64,000 nucleotides of DNA from Diphasiastrum complanatum (GCA_029204225.1 CM055100.1:27170649-27234648); one strand, 5' to 3'; counted from the stretch's first letter, positions 12,061 through 23,544 are shown. Numbers and translations: made by a program. Notes: a model not told the origin generated them from the letters alone.

Positions 12061-13790
12061 TATATTGACTTGGGAGCCACAAGACACATGACAGGTAACA
12101 AGAATTGGTTCAGTAGTTTGAAGGTGTTGGATAATGGAACATCTGTTTCACAAGCAAATGGTGAGGTGTGCAAGATCAAGGGGATAGGCATCGTTTCAAT
12201 CCAACTCCTGATGGCAAAAGCAGGATGATTAGGGAGGTACTTTACGTACCAGGTTTGAAGAAAAATCTACTTTATGTTGGAGTCATTACTGATCAAAAGT
12301 TGAAAATAGAATTCACCCATGATCGTTGCTTTGTGAAGGATGTGAACCAAAAGTTCAAAGTTATTGCGGATGGAGTAAGAGAGCCCAATACAAAATTGTA
12401 CAGGTTGAATGCTACAATTAAGGGGCAACATGGACTTGTATCATCCATTCCATTGCAAACTGAGTTGTGGCATAAGAGGCTTGGTCACTTGAACTTGGGA
12501 AGCCTCAGTTTGATGAGAAAATTGGAGATGGTAACAGGATTGCCTACCATAGAAGATCACTTGAAATCGATGTGCGAATCTTGTGTATATGTGAAGCAGC
12601 ATCGAGAGAAGTTCAATAAAGGGGATGTTGCAAGAGCAAAGAAAATCCTGGATTTAATCCACACATATTTATGCGGGCCTATGAGGACCATGTCCTTAGG
12701 TAAAGCCTTCTATTTCATGACCTTTATTGATGATATGTCACGTAAGACATGGATCTACTTCTTGAAGAAGAAATCAGATGCATTTGATAACTTCAAGAAC
12801 TTCAAAGCATTGGTCGAAAATTAGATAGGTAGGAAGATCAAAGTCCTAAGATCAGATAGTGGAGGTGAGTACAAGTCTAATGACTTCAATGATCTTTGTG
12901 ATCATTGTGAGATTAAAAGACAATTTATGCAAGCTCATACTCCTGCTCTCAATGGTGTAGTTGAGCACAAGAATCGTACGATTGTGGAAAGTGCCAGATC
13001 TATACTAGCTGAGATGAAACTACCAAAAGATTTTTGGTCAGAAGCATGTAGCACGGCAGTCTATCTTCAAAATAGAAGTCCTACCATTGCCATACCAAAG
13101 ATAACACCTGAGGAAGCATTCACGAAGAAGAAGCCAAAGGTGAACCACTTGCGAATCTTTGGATGTAAGGCCTTTGTACACATTCCTAAGGAAGAGAGAT
13201 GTAAACTTGATATAAAAGCTATCAAGTGCATATTCCTAGGATATGATGATCGTGTGAAGGGCTATAGATGTTTTGATCCAGTGGAAAACAAAATCCATAT
13301 AAGCCATGATGTTATCTTTGATGAATCCAAGATGTATGAAGACGAGGATGCTGAGAAGATAGACACATCCACTGGGAAAGATGGTATAGCGAGGATACCA
13401 CCTGATGATGATCCATTCATTGACCTTCCGAGTGATGAACATGAGGATACATCTCAAGATACTACTACTCAACCTCAAGAAACAGGTTGGAGAGGTAGGG
13501 ACAAACCTTTTGGTGCAAGAAGGATTGAAGTTGCAGGTGACAAACGCAAGGAGAAGGATGTACCGTGGGATACATTTTCACCAGGAAGCCGATCACCTGA
13601 TAGGAAGCTCCCTAAGTGGTTTGAGAGATTGTTGGAGAGCCGCGACATAGATGACTTTCCAGGATCATCTAACCAGGGAGAGCTACGAAGATCAACAAGA
13701 GAGAAGACACTACCTAAAAGGTATGAAGAAAATTATGCTCTCTTATCTAGCATTATTCAAAGAAAAGAACCTTTGACTTATGGTGAAGCG
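12061..13790 (+). pseudogene. Copia A protease and integrase, disabled
   Basis: The protease begins around AWYIDLGATRHMT (about 12055-12093); the catalytic Asp-Ser-Gly-type triplet reads Asp-Leu-Gly. A one-base deletion near 12205 shifts the frame, and family sequence resumes with PDGKSRMIREVLYVPGLKKN. The integrase zinc-binding region (LWHKRLGHLNLGSL ... CESC) lies near 12460-12590. The integrase core follows: HTYLCGPM, where the first catalytic Asp is Tyr; FIDDMSRKTW; LRSDSGGEY with the second Asp kept (about 12848); and NGVVEHKNRT with the Glu kept. A TAG at 12822-12824 interrupts the core. From 12825 the frame is open to the end of pol. Confidence 0.88.
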
Positions 13791-15299
13791 AAGGATGATG
13801 ACATTTGGGTCAAGGCCATGGGAGAGGAGATGGAGTCAATGGCTAAACATAGCACATGGGACTTAGTAGAACCACCAGCTGGCAAGAAACCCATTGGTTG
13901 CAAATGGGTATACAGGACTAAGTACCATGCAGATGGAAGTATAGAAAAGCACAAGGCAAGATTGGTGATCAAAGAGTACGCACAAAATAAAGGCATCGAC
14001 TATGAGGAGACCTTTGCGCCGGTTTGTAAGTGGAATACTCTACGTCTACTTATTGCTTTAGCTTCACATTTTGGTTGGCCTTTGCATCAGATGGATGTGA
14101 AATCTGCTTTTCTAAATGGTGAGTTAGAAGAAGAAGTGTTCATGGATCAACCTGAAGGCTTTGTAACAAAGGGACGGGAAAATAAAGTATGTCGCTTGAA
14201 GAAAGTGCTTTATGGTCTTAAACAAGCACCACGTGCATGGCATATCAGGATTGATGCCTACTTTCGTTCAAAGGGGATGGTGAGAACACATTCTGATTCA
14301 AATCTATATGTCTTATGCTTTGATGGTATAGTTGCTTTGATTGCTCTTTATGTTGATGACTTGATTATTATGGGAAATAATCAAGAGATGATAGACATGA
14401 TCAAGAAAGACCTCATGGAACAATTCGAGATGACAGATCTCAGCCTGATGCATTACTGCCTTGGAGTAGAAGTGTGGCAAAAAGGATATGAAGTAGGTTT
14501 AACACAGGTGAAGTATGTCAAAGAGTTGCTGCACAGGTTTAGGTTGCAGGATTGCAAACCAGTAAACACTCCTATTGAACCAGGTAAAAAGCTTTCTAAG
14601 CTTGATGAGTCACAGTCATTTGATGCTACGCTGTATAGACAATTAGTAGGGAGCTTGATTTACCTTACCACGACTAGACCAGATATATGCTATGTTGTTG
14701 GCATTGTAAGTCAGTTTATGGTAGCACCTACGGAAATGCATTGGAAGGCAGCTAAACGCATTTTGCGTTATGTGAAAGGCACTTTTGAGTATGGCTTGAT
14801 TTATAGGAAGCATGATGGTTTACCTAAGTTGTGTGGCTATGTGGATGCGGATTGGGGAGGTGACTATGATGATCGTAGATCCACCACAGGGTATGTATTC
14901 CAGTTTTGTGGTAGTTGCTTTTCCTGGTCCAGTACGAAGCAAAGTACAATTGCTCTTTCCACCATAGAAACACAGTATAAGGCAATGTGTAGTGTAGCAC
15001 AGGAAACTATATGGTTGAGACAAATCTTGGAAGAAATTGGCATGAAGCAGAAAAATCCCACGACTTTACATAGCGACAGTCAGAGTGGCATTCATGTAGC
15101 AAAGAATCCAGTGTTCCATGCGAGAACTAAACACATTGAGATTCAGTATCACTTCATACGTGAGAGGCTGCTGAGTCGTGAAATTCATGTTGTTCATTGT
15201 AGCACAGAAGAACAACTAGCTGATATTTTCACTAAGCCACTTACTGGAGAAAATTTTGATAAGTTTAGATCAAAGCTTTCTGTACTTAAAGTTTGTTGA
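13791..15299 (+). pseudogene. Copia A reverse transcriptase and RNase H (open frame)
   Basis: This part of pol is intact as an open frame. The reverse transcriptase starts near MESMAKHSTWDLVEPP and GCKWVYRTKYHADGS. It contains YEETFAPVCKWNTLR, HQMDVKSAFLNGELEEEVFMDQPEGF and YGLKQAPRAWH, and the catalytic box YVDDLIIMG is intact (about 14350-14376). RNase H follows with GYVDADWGGDYDDRRSTTGYVF, then CFSWSSTKQSTIALS, and ends near EEQLADIFTKPLTG. The stop TGA at 15297-15299 precedes the purine tract. It is marked as a pseudogene because it lies downstream of stops and a frameshift in the same polyprotein. Confidence 0.9.
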
Positions 15300-15354
15300 C
15301 TTTAAAGCTATGTATATGACTGTATAAAAAGTAGACTCTACTTTAAGGGAGAGA

Positions 15355-15627
15355 GTTAGAATCAAAGTAGAATCACTGTGTTACTGTACTGTGGGTCCTA
15401 TTAGTGGATAAGGATTAGTTGGCCTTGCCACGAGGCAAGTCGACAGGACACGCGTCCCGCCAACGGCAACCTGGGTCATGCGTGGGTTGCCTGAGTGAAC
15501 AACTATATGTACAGTGTAATTTCATTTTGAAAAATACAGTTGCTATGTGAGCTTGTTGTGGAGAGTGTTTTCTGTCTGTGTTACTGTGTAGCATGATCTG
15601 TGTTCCTGTGCAAAGCAAATTCTAAGT
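15355..15627 (+). repeat. Copia A 3' LTR
   Basis: Same length as the 5' LTR (273 bp) and about 97% identical. It starts right after the purine-rich tract ending GGGAGAGA and is followed by CTTACA, also present before the 5' LTR. Confidence 0.93.
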
Positions 15628-15633
15628 CTTACA

Positions 15634-17990
15634 TCTCGATTTGGTGCTCTCTAACTAAAGACATCGATATTCAAATGTTTGGCAATTTTCAAGCTAGGAG
15701 ACTTTGTAATTTTGTAATTTTTATTAAAGTATTGATGCATGTCAAAAAGACACAATGCGTTATGTCACTCCTCTTAATAGTCATGATTTAGGTTACTTTG
15801 AGCCTTTACAATCATGCATGATTGATGTAGAATAATTTTAAATGGTTTTGGGCCATGCATGATTGTTGTCATGGCTTACTATGTGAAACTATGATGTTTA
15901 GATTTATGAATGAGTAAATCTCATAAAGTGAGTGGTCGATTGATTGCATGGTGATGCTAATAACAAGCTAGTCATGCCTATATCATTGTCGATTTAGTAA
16001 TAAAGGGTGATAAGAATGGTAATCGATTGAATTTTAAATGAATTTATTAGCTCTAAATTTGCTAACTGAAAGAGTCATTGATAATAGTAATTTGAGTAAT
16101 ATTCCATTGTGTTTTGAAGGTATTTCATGTTACTAATGATTATTTTTTATTATTGCTAGGTAGTAAAATGGCCTTACTATATTTTGATTTCGGTCTAATA
16201 CAAAGTCATAGTTACTTTTTACAAAAAGTTAAAAAGATAGACACATTTGCCACCTAAATCAAAAAAAAATTGTATTTAGATAATTAGTAACAAAAAACAA
16301 TTTAACTTTAAGTGATGTGGCTACAAGAAACATGCACATGTTTTTATGATTTTCCAACAATTGAGTGTGACATTTGATGAGATAAATAGCCAAAACAATG
16401 TGTGTGATCAATAGATGGAGATGTTAGTCGCACAGGTCAAAAGTTTAGCTCCTCGTAGTTTAGGATTTTAACTTGACTTATCTCAAGAAATTGTAGAACT
16501 TCAAAAGAACTACAAATTCTATTTGTTCTAAAAACTTGCAATTACTAAAAGCTGAGGAATTGTTAAAGAATAAGGCTAAGAAGAATAAGTGAAAGCAAGA
16601 GAGTTGCATGGATATCATTCTTTCAAAAGAAATTTATCGAAATAGAAGGATAAATGCGTTCAAGTAAGCAAATTGTAGCTTTTGTTCTTTAATTAAGTAG
16701 ATTTATATATTTATTTTAAAAAGCCTTAAATATAATCTAAATTGCTATCTTTGGTTGCAAATATGCATTGGTTACACACCAGAATATAAAAGACAATGTC
16801 TTAATTAAAAAGACAAGGTCTTAATTAAAAAGACAATGTCTTAATCAAAAAGACATTGGGTTGGATATAACTGAATCCGTTTTGATAAACAATAAAAATT
16901 CTCATATAAATTCTAAAATTGCATCCTTGATGATGGACATTTAAAAGTTTTTAGATAAACTTATAGTCTGAAGTGCTTGTGGTTTTGGTGGGATAAATAG
17001 AGAAGCATATGTTAAAATATTTAAGCTCATCAAAGAATCATTTAAGCAAGTTCAAATAAAGAAAATACCTATTCCAATTTCATAAATTTATGAATAGCCC
17101 ATTTCATGTTGAGAGAACATATAAAATTGAAGGAATGCATCAAATAGCTTATTTTTAAATATAAATCAGTTATCGAGATATATGATTACTTTCTAGGGTA
17201 TATCAATTGAAAAGGTAAACAATAAAATAGTCTAGGACTTAAATCAGATGAGTCAGAAATAATCAAAGAGCAAAAGATGGAAATGGATAATATAACCGTC
17301 ATGAATGATGCACTTGCATAAGCAAGAAATTAAAAAGGTTCAATTTCAACATCCAGTCAAATATATGGTGGTTGGCAGCTTTTCAGATAATTCTTTTCAA
17401 CGGTAAGTTTATAATAAATAGTTAATGTGCATATTTGCACTCTTCATGCAAATGTTAGAATAATAGAGAAGTTTGCTTATCTTCACATATTATTTGCTTG
17501 AGCCAACATAATATTTAAAACAAGCCATCTCCAAAATAGAGGATGTCCTATCCAAAGCAGGGCTCCACAAGGAACATGTGAATATATAAAAGGACGAAAG
17601 TCTTTCAAGAAAGTTAGGAAATTGCCTACGAAGCCAAGCATAGGAGGAGCAAAATCACGTCAATTTTTATCAAACCATATAGGCAAGGCTTCTAATATTC
17701 AACACTCAATTTGGAAGAATATCATCACTACTATTCAGGGTTTTAAGTTGACGTGTGCAAAAGGCTTTCAATTTCAATATTAGCCTGATGATATTTCCAT
17801 TTTGTCCAACATATCTTGAAAGTCATACAACATTTTTTACAAATACATGTAAAAGCTTGAGTAAATGTATTAGAATTTTAATTCCACTGCAAACCCCAAT
17901 TGATCTAGTTGCTCCTATTTTAGAAGAAAAAGGAGCCACCGTAATACACACTGATCACACAATAAAATTGCTAATACAAAAAACCTTGAT
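15634..17990. other. AT-rich non-coding region
   Basis: No gene is recognised over about 2.3 kb; the few ORFs are short and lack domain motifs. The only structure is the 20-bp tandem repeat listed separately. The left end should continue the host DNA interrupted by element A. Confidence 0.5.
16788..16867. repeat. 20-bp tandem repeat with palindromic units
   Basis: Three full units plus a partial one, of the form AAAGACAATGTCTTAATTAA. Each unit contains AAGACA and its inverse TGTCTT, so each can form a small hairpin, and TTAATTAA is itself palindromic. Confidence 0.85.
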
Positions 17991-18000
17991 ATGAAGGGGA

Positions 18001-19300
18001 GAGAGAGTAATAGAACATCACATAGTCCCTCTTGACAAGTCAAGACCAAACCCTTTAAACCCTTCAATTTATAGCATAACAGGTTACAATATAGCCGTAT
18101 AAAGTTTAACAGTATAGAGTACCAAAAAGTGAAGCCAGTTTTAGGACACCCAGCTATTACCTGCCACCATCCCACAAAAAAAAACCGCATGAGTTAGTCA
18201 AGTGAGGAAGACAGGTTTCGTAGCTAAGCATCAATTGTTATCCATGTCTTAAACAAGATTCACTACTTTACCAGCTTGATTGCAATCACAAAAAGTACGT
18301 CCAATCTTCCCTATCAAGCATTTCATAAATAGCAACACATTCTGCCCTTTAACGTAACCGTATCAGGGCAGATGCCATACTGATCAGTACAAGAGCAAGA
18401 AGAATGTATTATGTTCATATGAGCATTCAATATATTGCATCGTTCTACCGAGTAAGGAACCATTCAAATTATTATTACCTTCTATATTCACATATCTAGA
18501 TACGAGATGAAGTGATATCTTGTGAGCTACCCATCTTCAGTTGCTTAAGGCTAGATCCTCTTTTCATACTATTAATTTTCAAACCGAGAAAACCGAGTTA
18601 AATGCGGTGTGTATTCTTAATAGGCATATGGTGTCATTACTCAACTAGGAGTCTTAGATAATGCCATTCTTATTAAAGTATGCTATTATCATAGCTACTA
18701 CTATATAAGCCTTCATAGTATGCGTACTAATGCATTCAAATAATAGCGTAATCATTCTGGTATCACTCCTTTTCCTCATTATATCATAATTAAACCATCA
18801 TCACCATTGAGAAAATGAAAAACAAAGATAACATCATGTGTTACTTACACTTGAAGAGCAAGTATATACCTCATATCCAGTCAAGCTTAATAAGCATTGC
18901 TTTAACCATAAAGAGAGCACTATGGTAGCTTTTGTTGAGTAACAAAATGCAATTTCAAGGCATGCATGCACATTGCTCATAACCAAAGCATGTAGTATGA
19001 GCATACTAGAAAACTCGCGATGGTCCATCGCTGCTCATAGCACGATCTATAGACGTGGATTCAAGGCATGCATGTATACAAACAGTGACCAGAACATAAA
19101 GTGCAAGAGTAATAGTATACTTGCGATGGTCCATCGCTGCCCTCAGCGCAAACTACTGCTGCTCTAGCAGTACGTATGATGATTTAATTGAGCATTTATT
19201 GCAAAAACGCAATGGTAGAACCACGCCTCACTAGTAGAAGGTAGGCCGTAGGCAAGCGGTCCATTAATTATGCTATCATCGTGCTTATCAGAGATAAGCA
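18001..19300. repeat. Long direct repeat R1 (left)
   Basis: R1 matches R2 (21929-23544) from GAGAGAGTAA to a shared right end at GATAAGCA, with scattered substitutions. R2 has about 310 bp that R1 lacks. The right end is a perfect hairpin, TGCTTATC-AGA-GATAAGCA (19282-19300). Two copies of a 15-bp palindrome, GCGATGGTCCATCGC, lie at 19017-19031 and 19123-19137. No protein domain is recognised in R1. It could be a pseudo-LTR of a Penelope-like element or an LTR of another kind. Confidence 0.85.
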
Positions 19301-19370
19301 CATATGTCTTAGCAAGGTAAGGCAGTTAAATAGATGTCGTACCATACAAGTAAATTCCTTCCATGAAGTA

Positions 19371-19709
19371 TTAGGTAGCTTCGATATAAATGTGCCTTGA
19401 GGCTTGCCCCCTCCATGAGGAGTGGAGACAGAATACCAAGAGCTCAGAAAGAAATGTAGCCACCCTTGAAAAATAACAGTCATGTGCGTTTGTAATACAT
19501 CTGAAAGTATTTTTGTGTGCTTTAAATGTGCAAAGTAGAAAAGGTAATTCTTCTTTCCCAAGTAGGTAATCTGGTAGTATATTGGAAAAAGTATGCTTAA
19601 TAATCGTCAAGGCATTATCAATGTTATTGTTTTCAGTGCCTGGGAAAGGAGCAAAATCAGGACCATATAATCTTTGCAACGCCAAGTTCCTAACAAAATT
19701 TATGCACAT
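19371..19709 (-). pseudogene. RT-like fragment, C-terminal piece
   Basis: The ORF runs leftward and encodes 112 residues. It contains FVRNLALQRLYG, then LPFLLCTFKAHKNTFR. Pro-Lys/Ala-His-Lys motifs of this kind, after a short Leu-Pro-Tyr/Phe run, mark an early motif of reverse transcriptases in the Penelope-like group. It follows the next fragment after a gap of about 58 bp in the same orientation. The later catalytic motifs are absent. Homology is by eye only. Confidence 0.4.
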
Positions 19710-19766
19710 GAAACAAGGATTATGTTGGGCTTTATCTATTCCGTTTACATATAGAAAGGTAGTGAT

Positions 19767-20219
19767 CTAGTCACGTTCATCAATAGCATATCTCAGATCC
19801 AACTTTGTAAAAAAAAATTCATGTAGCCATCTAGTCTTCCTTAAAAAGTTTGTTACAATAAGCTTGCAAACTAGAGCATGTTGCACAATAATATCATGAT
19901 TTACATTCTGATAACATGGTAAGAAAGTAGCCAATTCTAACCATCCATGATCAAGTTCCAAAGCGACCTCATTAATGTTAGATTGACGTAGCGGAATATG
20001 ATTGAGTCCTTTGTTCAGGTCGCTCCTTAAAAGGTTACTATAGATAATTCCAGTAATTGTAGAAATAACATGCCCAAAATTCTTGTCAATAAATTCTTTA
20101 AAACATTTAGAATTTGAGCACATACAAGGTGGAATATGATCAGTATCAAAATCACAAAAAGCTTGAAAGGATTTATACCATTCGTGTTTCAAATGCGGAA
20201 AAAAGGTCCAACCAAACAT
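19767..20219 (-). pseudogene. RT-like fragment, N-terminal piece
   Basis: This 150-residue ORF (frame open up to 20219) contains a CMCSNSKCF cysteine cluster, FIDKNFGHVISTITGIIYSN, then LNKGLNHIPLR. This succession, a Gly-His-Val block followed by a Leu-x-Lys-Gly turn, resembles the region upstream of the catalytic core in Penelope-like reverse transcriptases. Later it has LVCKLIVTNFLRKT and TKLDLRYAIDE. The function cannot be proved from motifs alone. An unrelated retroelement protein is possible. Confidence 0.4.
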
Positions 20220-20445
20220 AATTTTCTCAAAGATGTCATCAACGTAGTCAAATAAATGAAGTAAAGTCTAAGAATAAAAATGTTTTACGTTTATACTCTC
20301 AAAGCATCTATTATAGTAACGTAAATGTAAAAACATCTTTACTTTATCTCTTCTCACCAAAAGTCGTCACCTACCAACTACACTGACCTCCAATACTCTA
20401 ATCTCTTCAATATCTTCATGCACAAGGATTAATCACAGTAAAAGT

Positions 20446-20850
20446 TCAGCTTTCTGATGGAAGATCACCTTTTTCACCATTGCTCTGTCCCTCATTGCCT
20501 CTATTTGAAAAGTATTTCCTCTTCTTGTTGACATTGTCTGTGATGACTGAACTTGGATTATTTAAATTGAAGGAACCAGTCTTTCTGCTTGTATTTTGGA
20601 AGTACTTATCCTGTAAGGTAGAGAAGCTCGGTTTTTTAAGCAGGAGTTCGATTTCTCGTATATTCTCAACATCGCCAAGGTGAGCAAGCAGTTTGGCAGT
20701 AGGGTTAATGGAGACTTCAATGGCAGCATCAATCATGTGTTGTCTGATGTACAAAAAGGTAAGGTGGGACATCTCTAGCAGGCTTGTGAAGCCAAAGAAA
20801 GAAGGCATTGAGTTGGTTCTGTAACGAAGCACCGGGGAAGAATTTGGCAA
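20446..20850 (-). pseudogene. Unrecognised ORF upstream of the RT-like fragments
   Basis: A 134-residue ORF in the same orientation as the RT-like pieces, about 230 bp before them. The C-terminal third is rich in Asn, Lys and Ser and looks disordered. No domain is recognised. Further decayed minus-strand ORFs continue rightward to about 21566. By position it may be the N-terminal part of the same element's protein. Confidence 0.3.
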
Positions 20851-21928
20851 GGTTGTTCATCATATACCAGATAGTGTGATCAAACCAAATGATAGAAGAA
20901 TTGTTTTTACATTTGTCACCACATCTGCTCTTAAAGAAGGGTCTTTTCTAGTTCCATATTCTAGCTTTATGTAGGTTCATTCTATTGAAGTCAGTCTCAA
21001 AGTGGCCTCTGGTTCTATCCCAGGTTTGCTCGGAAGTACATCTCGTAGGTTCAAATTTGCTCATCTTGATGACAGTATCAAAAGCCTACTAGGCATATCA
21101 AAGGAGGGATTCTTATGCAAAAAAGCAAGCTTGCAGGACTGAATTTCAACTTCAATAAGATGTGTAAGAGCAATCTAAAGCTCAACAGGAATGGGTGCCA
21201 AAAAATTAATAGAGGGAAGGCTCCAGAGTTTGTAGGCAGACTTGGCAAATTTGAATCCAATTGTATGAATAGGTACCAAGGGTACTTGGCAGCTTTTGGA
21301 TTGGCAGAATTCAAAGGCAAACTGGTGGTCTATTTCACAGATTTCTTGACAGAAAGATTTCAATTGAGATGCACTATCATCATCAAGGTCTTCGATAAGA
21401 TGCGGTGAGGTAGGAGGTTCAGTAAGGGTAGGAGTATCAACAAAAGGTCACCATTTTCTTTTTCCAAACAGGTAAAAATCTTTTGAATATGTAAATTGCA
21501 GAAACTTTTCTCAACAGCAATACGTTCAGCATAGTTAAAGAGATCCGTATATATTTTTTCACCCATGCTTAGCAGTTCCTAATTTTAATGAAATCCATAT
21601 AAAGTTTAATCCAATCCATAGTAGTCATCAAGTCAACAAGGCAAAAGATCTTATCATCATGTCCAATAGCATGACAAGTAGCTTTATCATAAGAGGTGAT
21701 GAGTTTGTGAACATCAACAGCTTTCTTCATACAACAAATGATAGTCTGAACAAAAGGGTTAGGAGGAGGAAGGGGCTCCCCATAACCAAGAGTAATAGCC
21801 TCCTGGAACCATCTCGGTGGACTACATCATAAAAAAAACCTTGTTAACCATAAAATACAAATAAAGGTAAAGGTTTGGTACTACCTCGGCCAAAAGGTAG
21901 TCTGGTTGGCATCTTAAACAGATGCTTT

Positions 21929-23544
21929 GAGAGAGTAACAGAACATCACATAGTCCCTCTTGACAAGTCAAGACCAAACCCTTTGAACCCTTCAATTTAT
22001 AGCATAACAGGCTATAATATAGCCGTATAAAGTTTAACAATACAAAGTACCAGAAAGGGAAACCAGTTTTAGGACACCCAGTTGTTAACTGCCACCATCC
22101 CACAAAACAAAACCGCATGAGTTAGTCAAGTGAGGAAGATAGGTGTCATAACTGAGCATCAGTTGTTATCCATGTCTGGAACAAGATTCACTACTCTACC
22201 AGCCTGATTGCAATTACAAAAAGTATGTCCAATCTTCCCTATCAAGCATTTCATAAATAGCAACACATTCTGCCCTTTAACATAACCGTATCAAGGCAGA
22301 TGCCATATTGATCAGTACAAGAGCAAGAAGAATGTATTATGTTCATATGAGCATTTAGTATGTAAGCAGCCATTCTACACTTCACAGATGACAAGAAACT
22401 TGACATTGGTATCGGTGTCAGGTACTAGGGCAGCTCCATGCCAGATAGCCCCAGTTATTTCCACGAAAATCGTAGGGAGTCCAGGCACCTTTTAGTCTGG
22501 ACAAATCCATGTCTTTTAGACCCACCACGAACCACACTTAAGTCAATTAAATCAGAACCTTGCTATACACATTATGAATAAACACTTTCTTAAATGATGG
22601 ACATATGACGTAAGTAGTATTACGACAATGCTTTCAAAAAACACCATTCTACGCATATAGCTGACTCTCACAAGCGTGAATTGCATCATCCTGCCGAGTA
22701 GGGAACCATTCAAATTATTACTACCTTCTATATTCACATACCTGGATACGAGGCGAAGTGATATCAGGTGAGCTACCCATCTCCAATTGCTTAAGGCCGG
22801 ATCTTCTTTTTGTACTATTAATTTTCAAACCGAGAAAACTGGGTTAAATGTGGTGTGTATTCTTAATAGGCGTATGGTGTCATTACTCAACTAGGATCCT
22901 TTGATAATGCCATTCTTATTATAGTATGCTATTATCATAGCTACTACTATATAAGCTTCATAGTATGCATATAATGCATTCAAATAATAGCGTAATCATT
23001 AAGATATCACTCCTTTTCCTCATTATATTATAGTTAAACCATCATCACCATTGGGAAAATGAAAAACAAAGATAACATCACGTGTTACTTACACTTGAAG
23101 AGCAAGTATATATCTCATATCCAGTCAAGCTTAATAAGCATTGCTTTAACCATAAAGAGAGCATTATGGTAGTTTTTGTTGAGTAACCAAATGCAATTTC
23201 AACGCATGCATGCACATTGCTCATAACCACAGCATGTAGTATGAGCATACCAGAAAATTCGTGATGGTCCATCACTGCTCATAGTGTGATCTATAGATGT
23301 GGATTCAAGGCATGCATGTATACAAATAGTGAACAGAACATAAAGTGCAAGAGTAACAGTATACTTGCGATGGTCCATCGTTGCCCTCAGTGCAAAGTGA
23401 CTGCTGCTCTAGCAGTATGGATGATGATTTAATCGAGCATTTATTGCAAAAACGTGATGGTAGAACCGTGCCTCACTGGCAGAAGGTAGGCCGCAGGCAG
23501 CGGTCCATTAATCATGCTATCATCGTGCTTATCAGAGATAAGCA
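21929..23544. repeat. Long direct repeat R2 (right)
   Basis: Partner of R1 in the same orientation. It contains an extra segment of about 310 bp (about 22361-22680) between blocks that are contiguous in R1. The end hairpin TGCTTATCAGAGATAAGCA is preserved at 23526-23544. Its two palindromes are GTGATGGTCCATCAC (23261-23275) and GCGATGGTCCATCGT (23367-23381), with the same 106-bp spacing as in R1. Confidence 0.85.

Larger units (their letters stand above)
9101..15627 (+). mobile_element. Copia element A: full structure with LTRs, PBS, gag-pol and PPT
   Basis: The element has two 273-bp LTRs (9101-9373 and 15355-15627) of equal length. A tRNA-iMet primer-binding site (9374-9385) follows the left LTR, and a purine-rich tract (about 15345-15354) precedes the right one. 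The bases CTTACA directly flank both ends (9095-9100 and 15628-15633), consistent with a target duplication. The internal order is gag, protease, integrase, reverse transcriptase, RNase H, which is the Ty1/Copia order. Coding capacity is lost through two stop codons and one frameshift. A truncated relative (element B) lies at 60986-62922 on the other strand. Confidence 0.95.
18001..23544 (-). mobile_element. Repeat-flanked retroelement, Penelope-like candidate
   Basis: Two long direct repeats (R1 and R2) enclose about 2.6 kb with minus-strand ORFs, two of which resemble the N-terminal part of a reverse transcriptase of the Penelope-like or related non-LTR type. Penelope-like elements are known to carry long terminal direct repeats (pseudo-LTRs), so the layout fits. 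The catalytic Asp-Asp box and a GIY-YIG nuclease were not found, so the element is incomplete or too decayed. No primer-binding site like those of the Copia and Gypsy elements here was seen next to R1 or R2. Confidence 0.4.

Noticed and set aside
17784-17830. CTGATGA followed by GAAA, a hammerhead-ribozyme-like core
   Set aside because: The sequence between the two core parts cannot form stem II, and it lies outside the R1 repeat.
19268-19561. 97-residue minus-strand ORF overlapping the RT-like fragment
   Set aside because: It overlaps the RT-like ORF in another frame and lacks motifs of its own.
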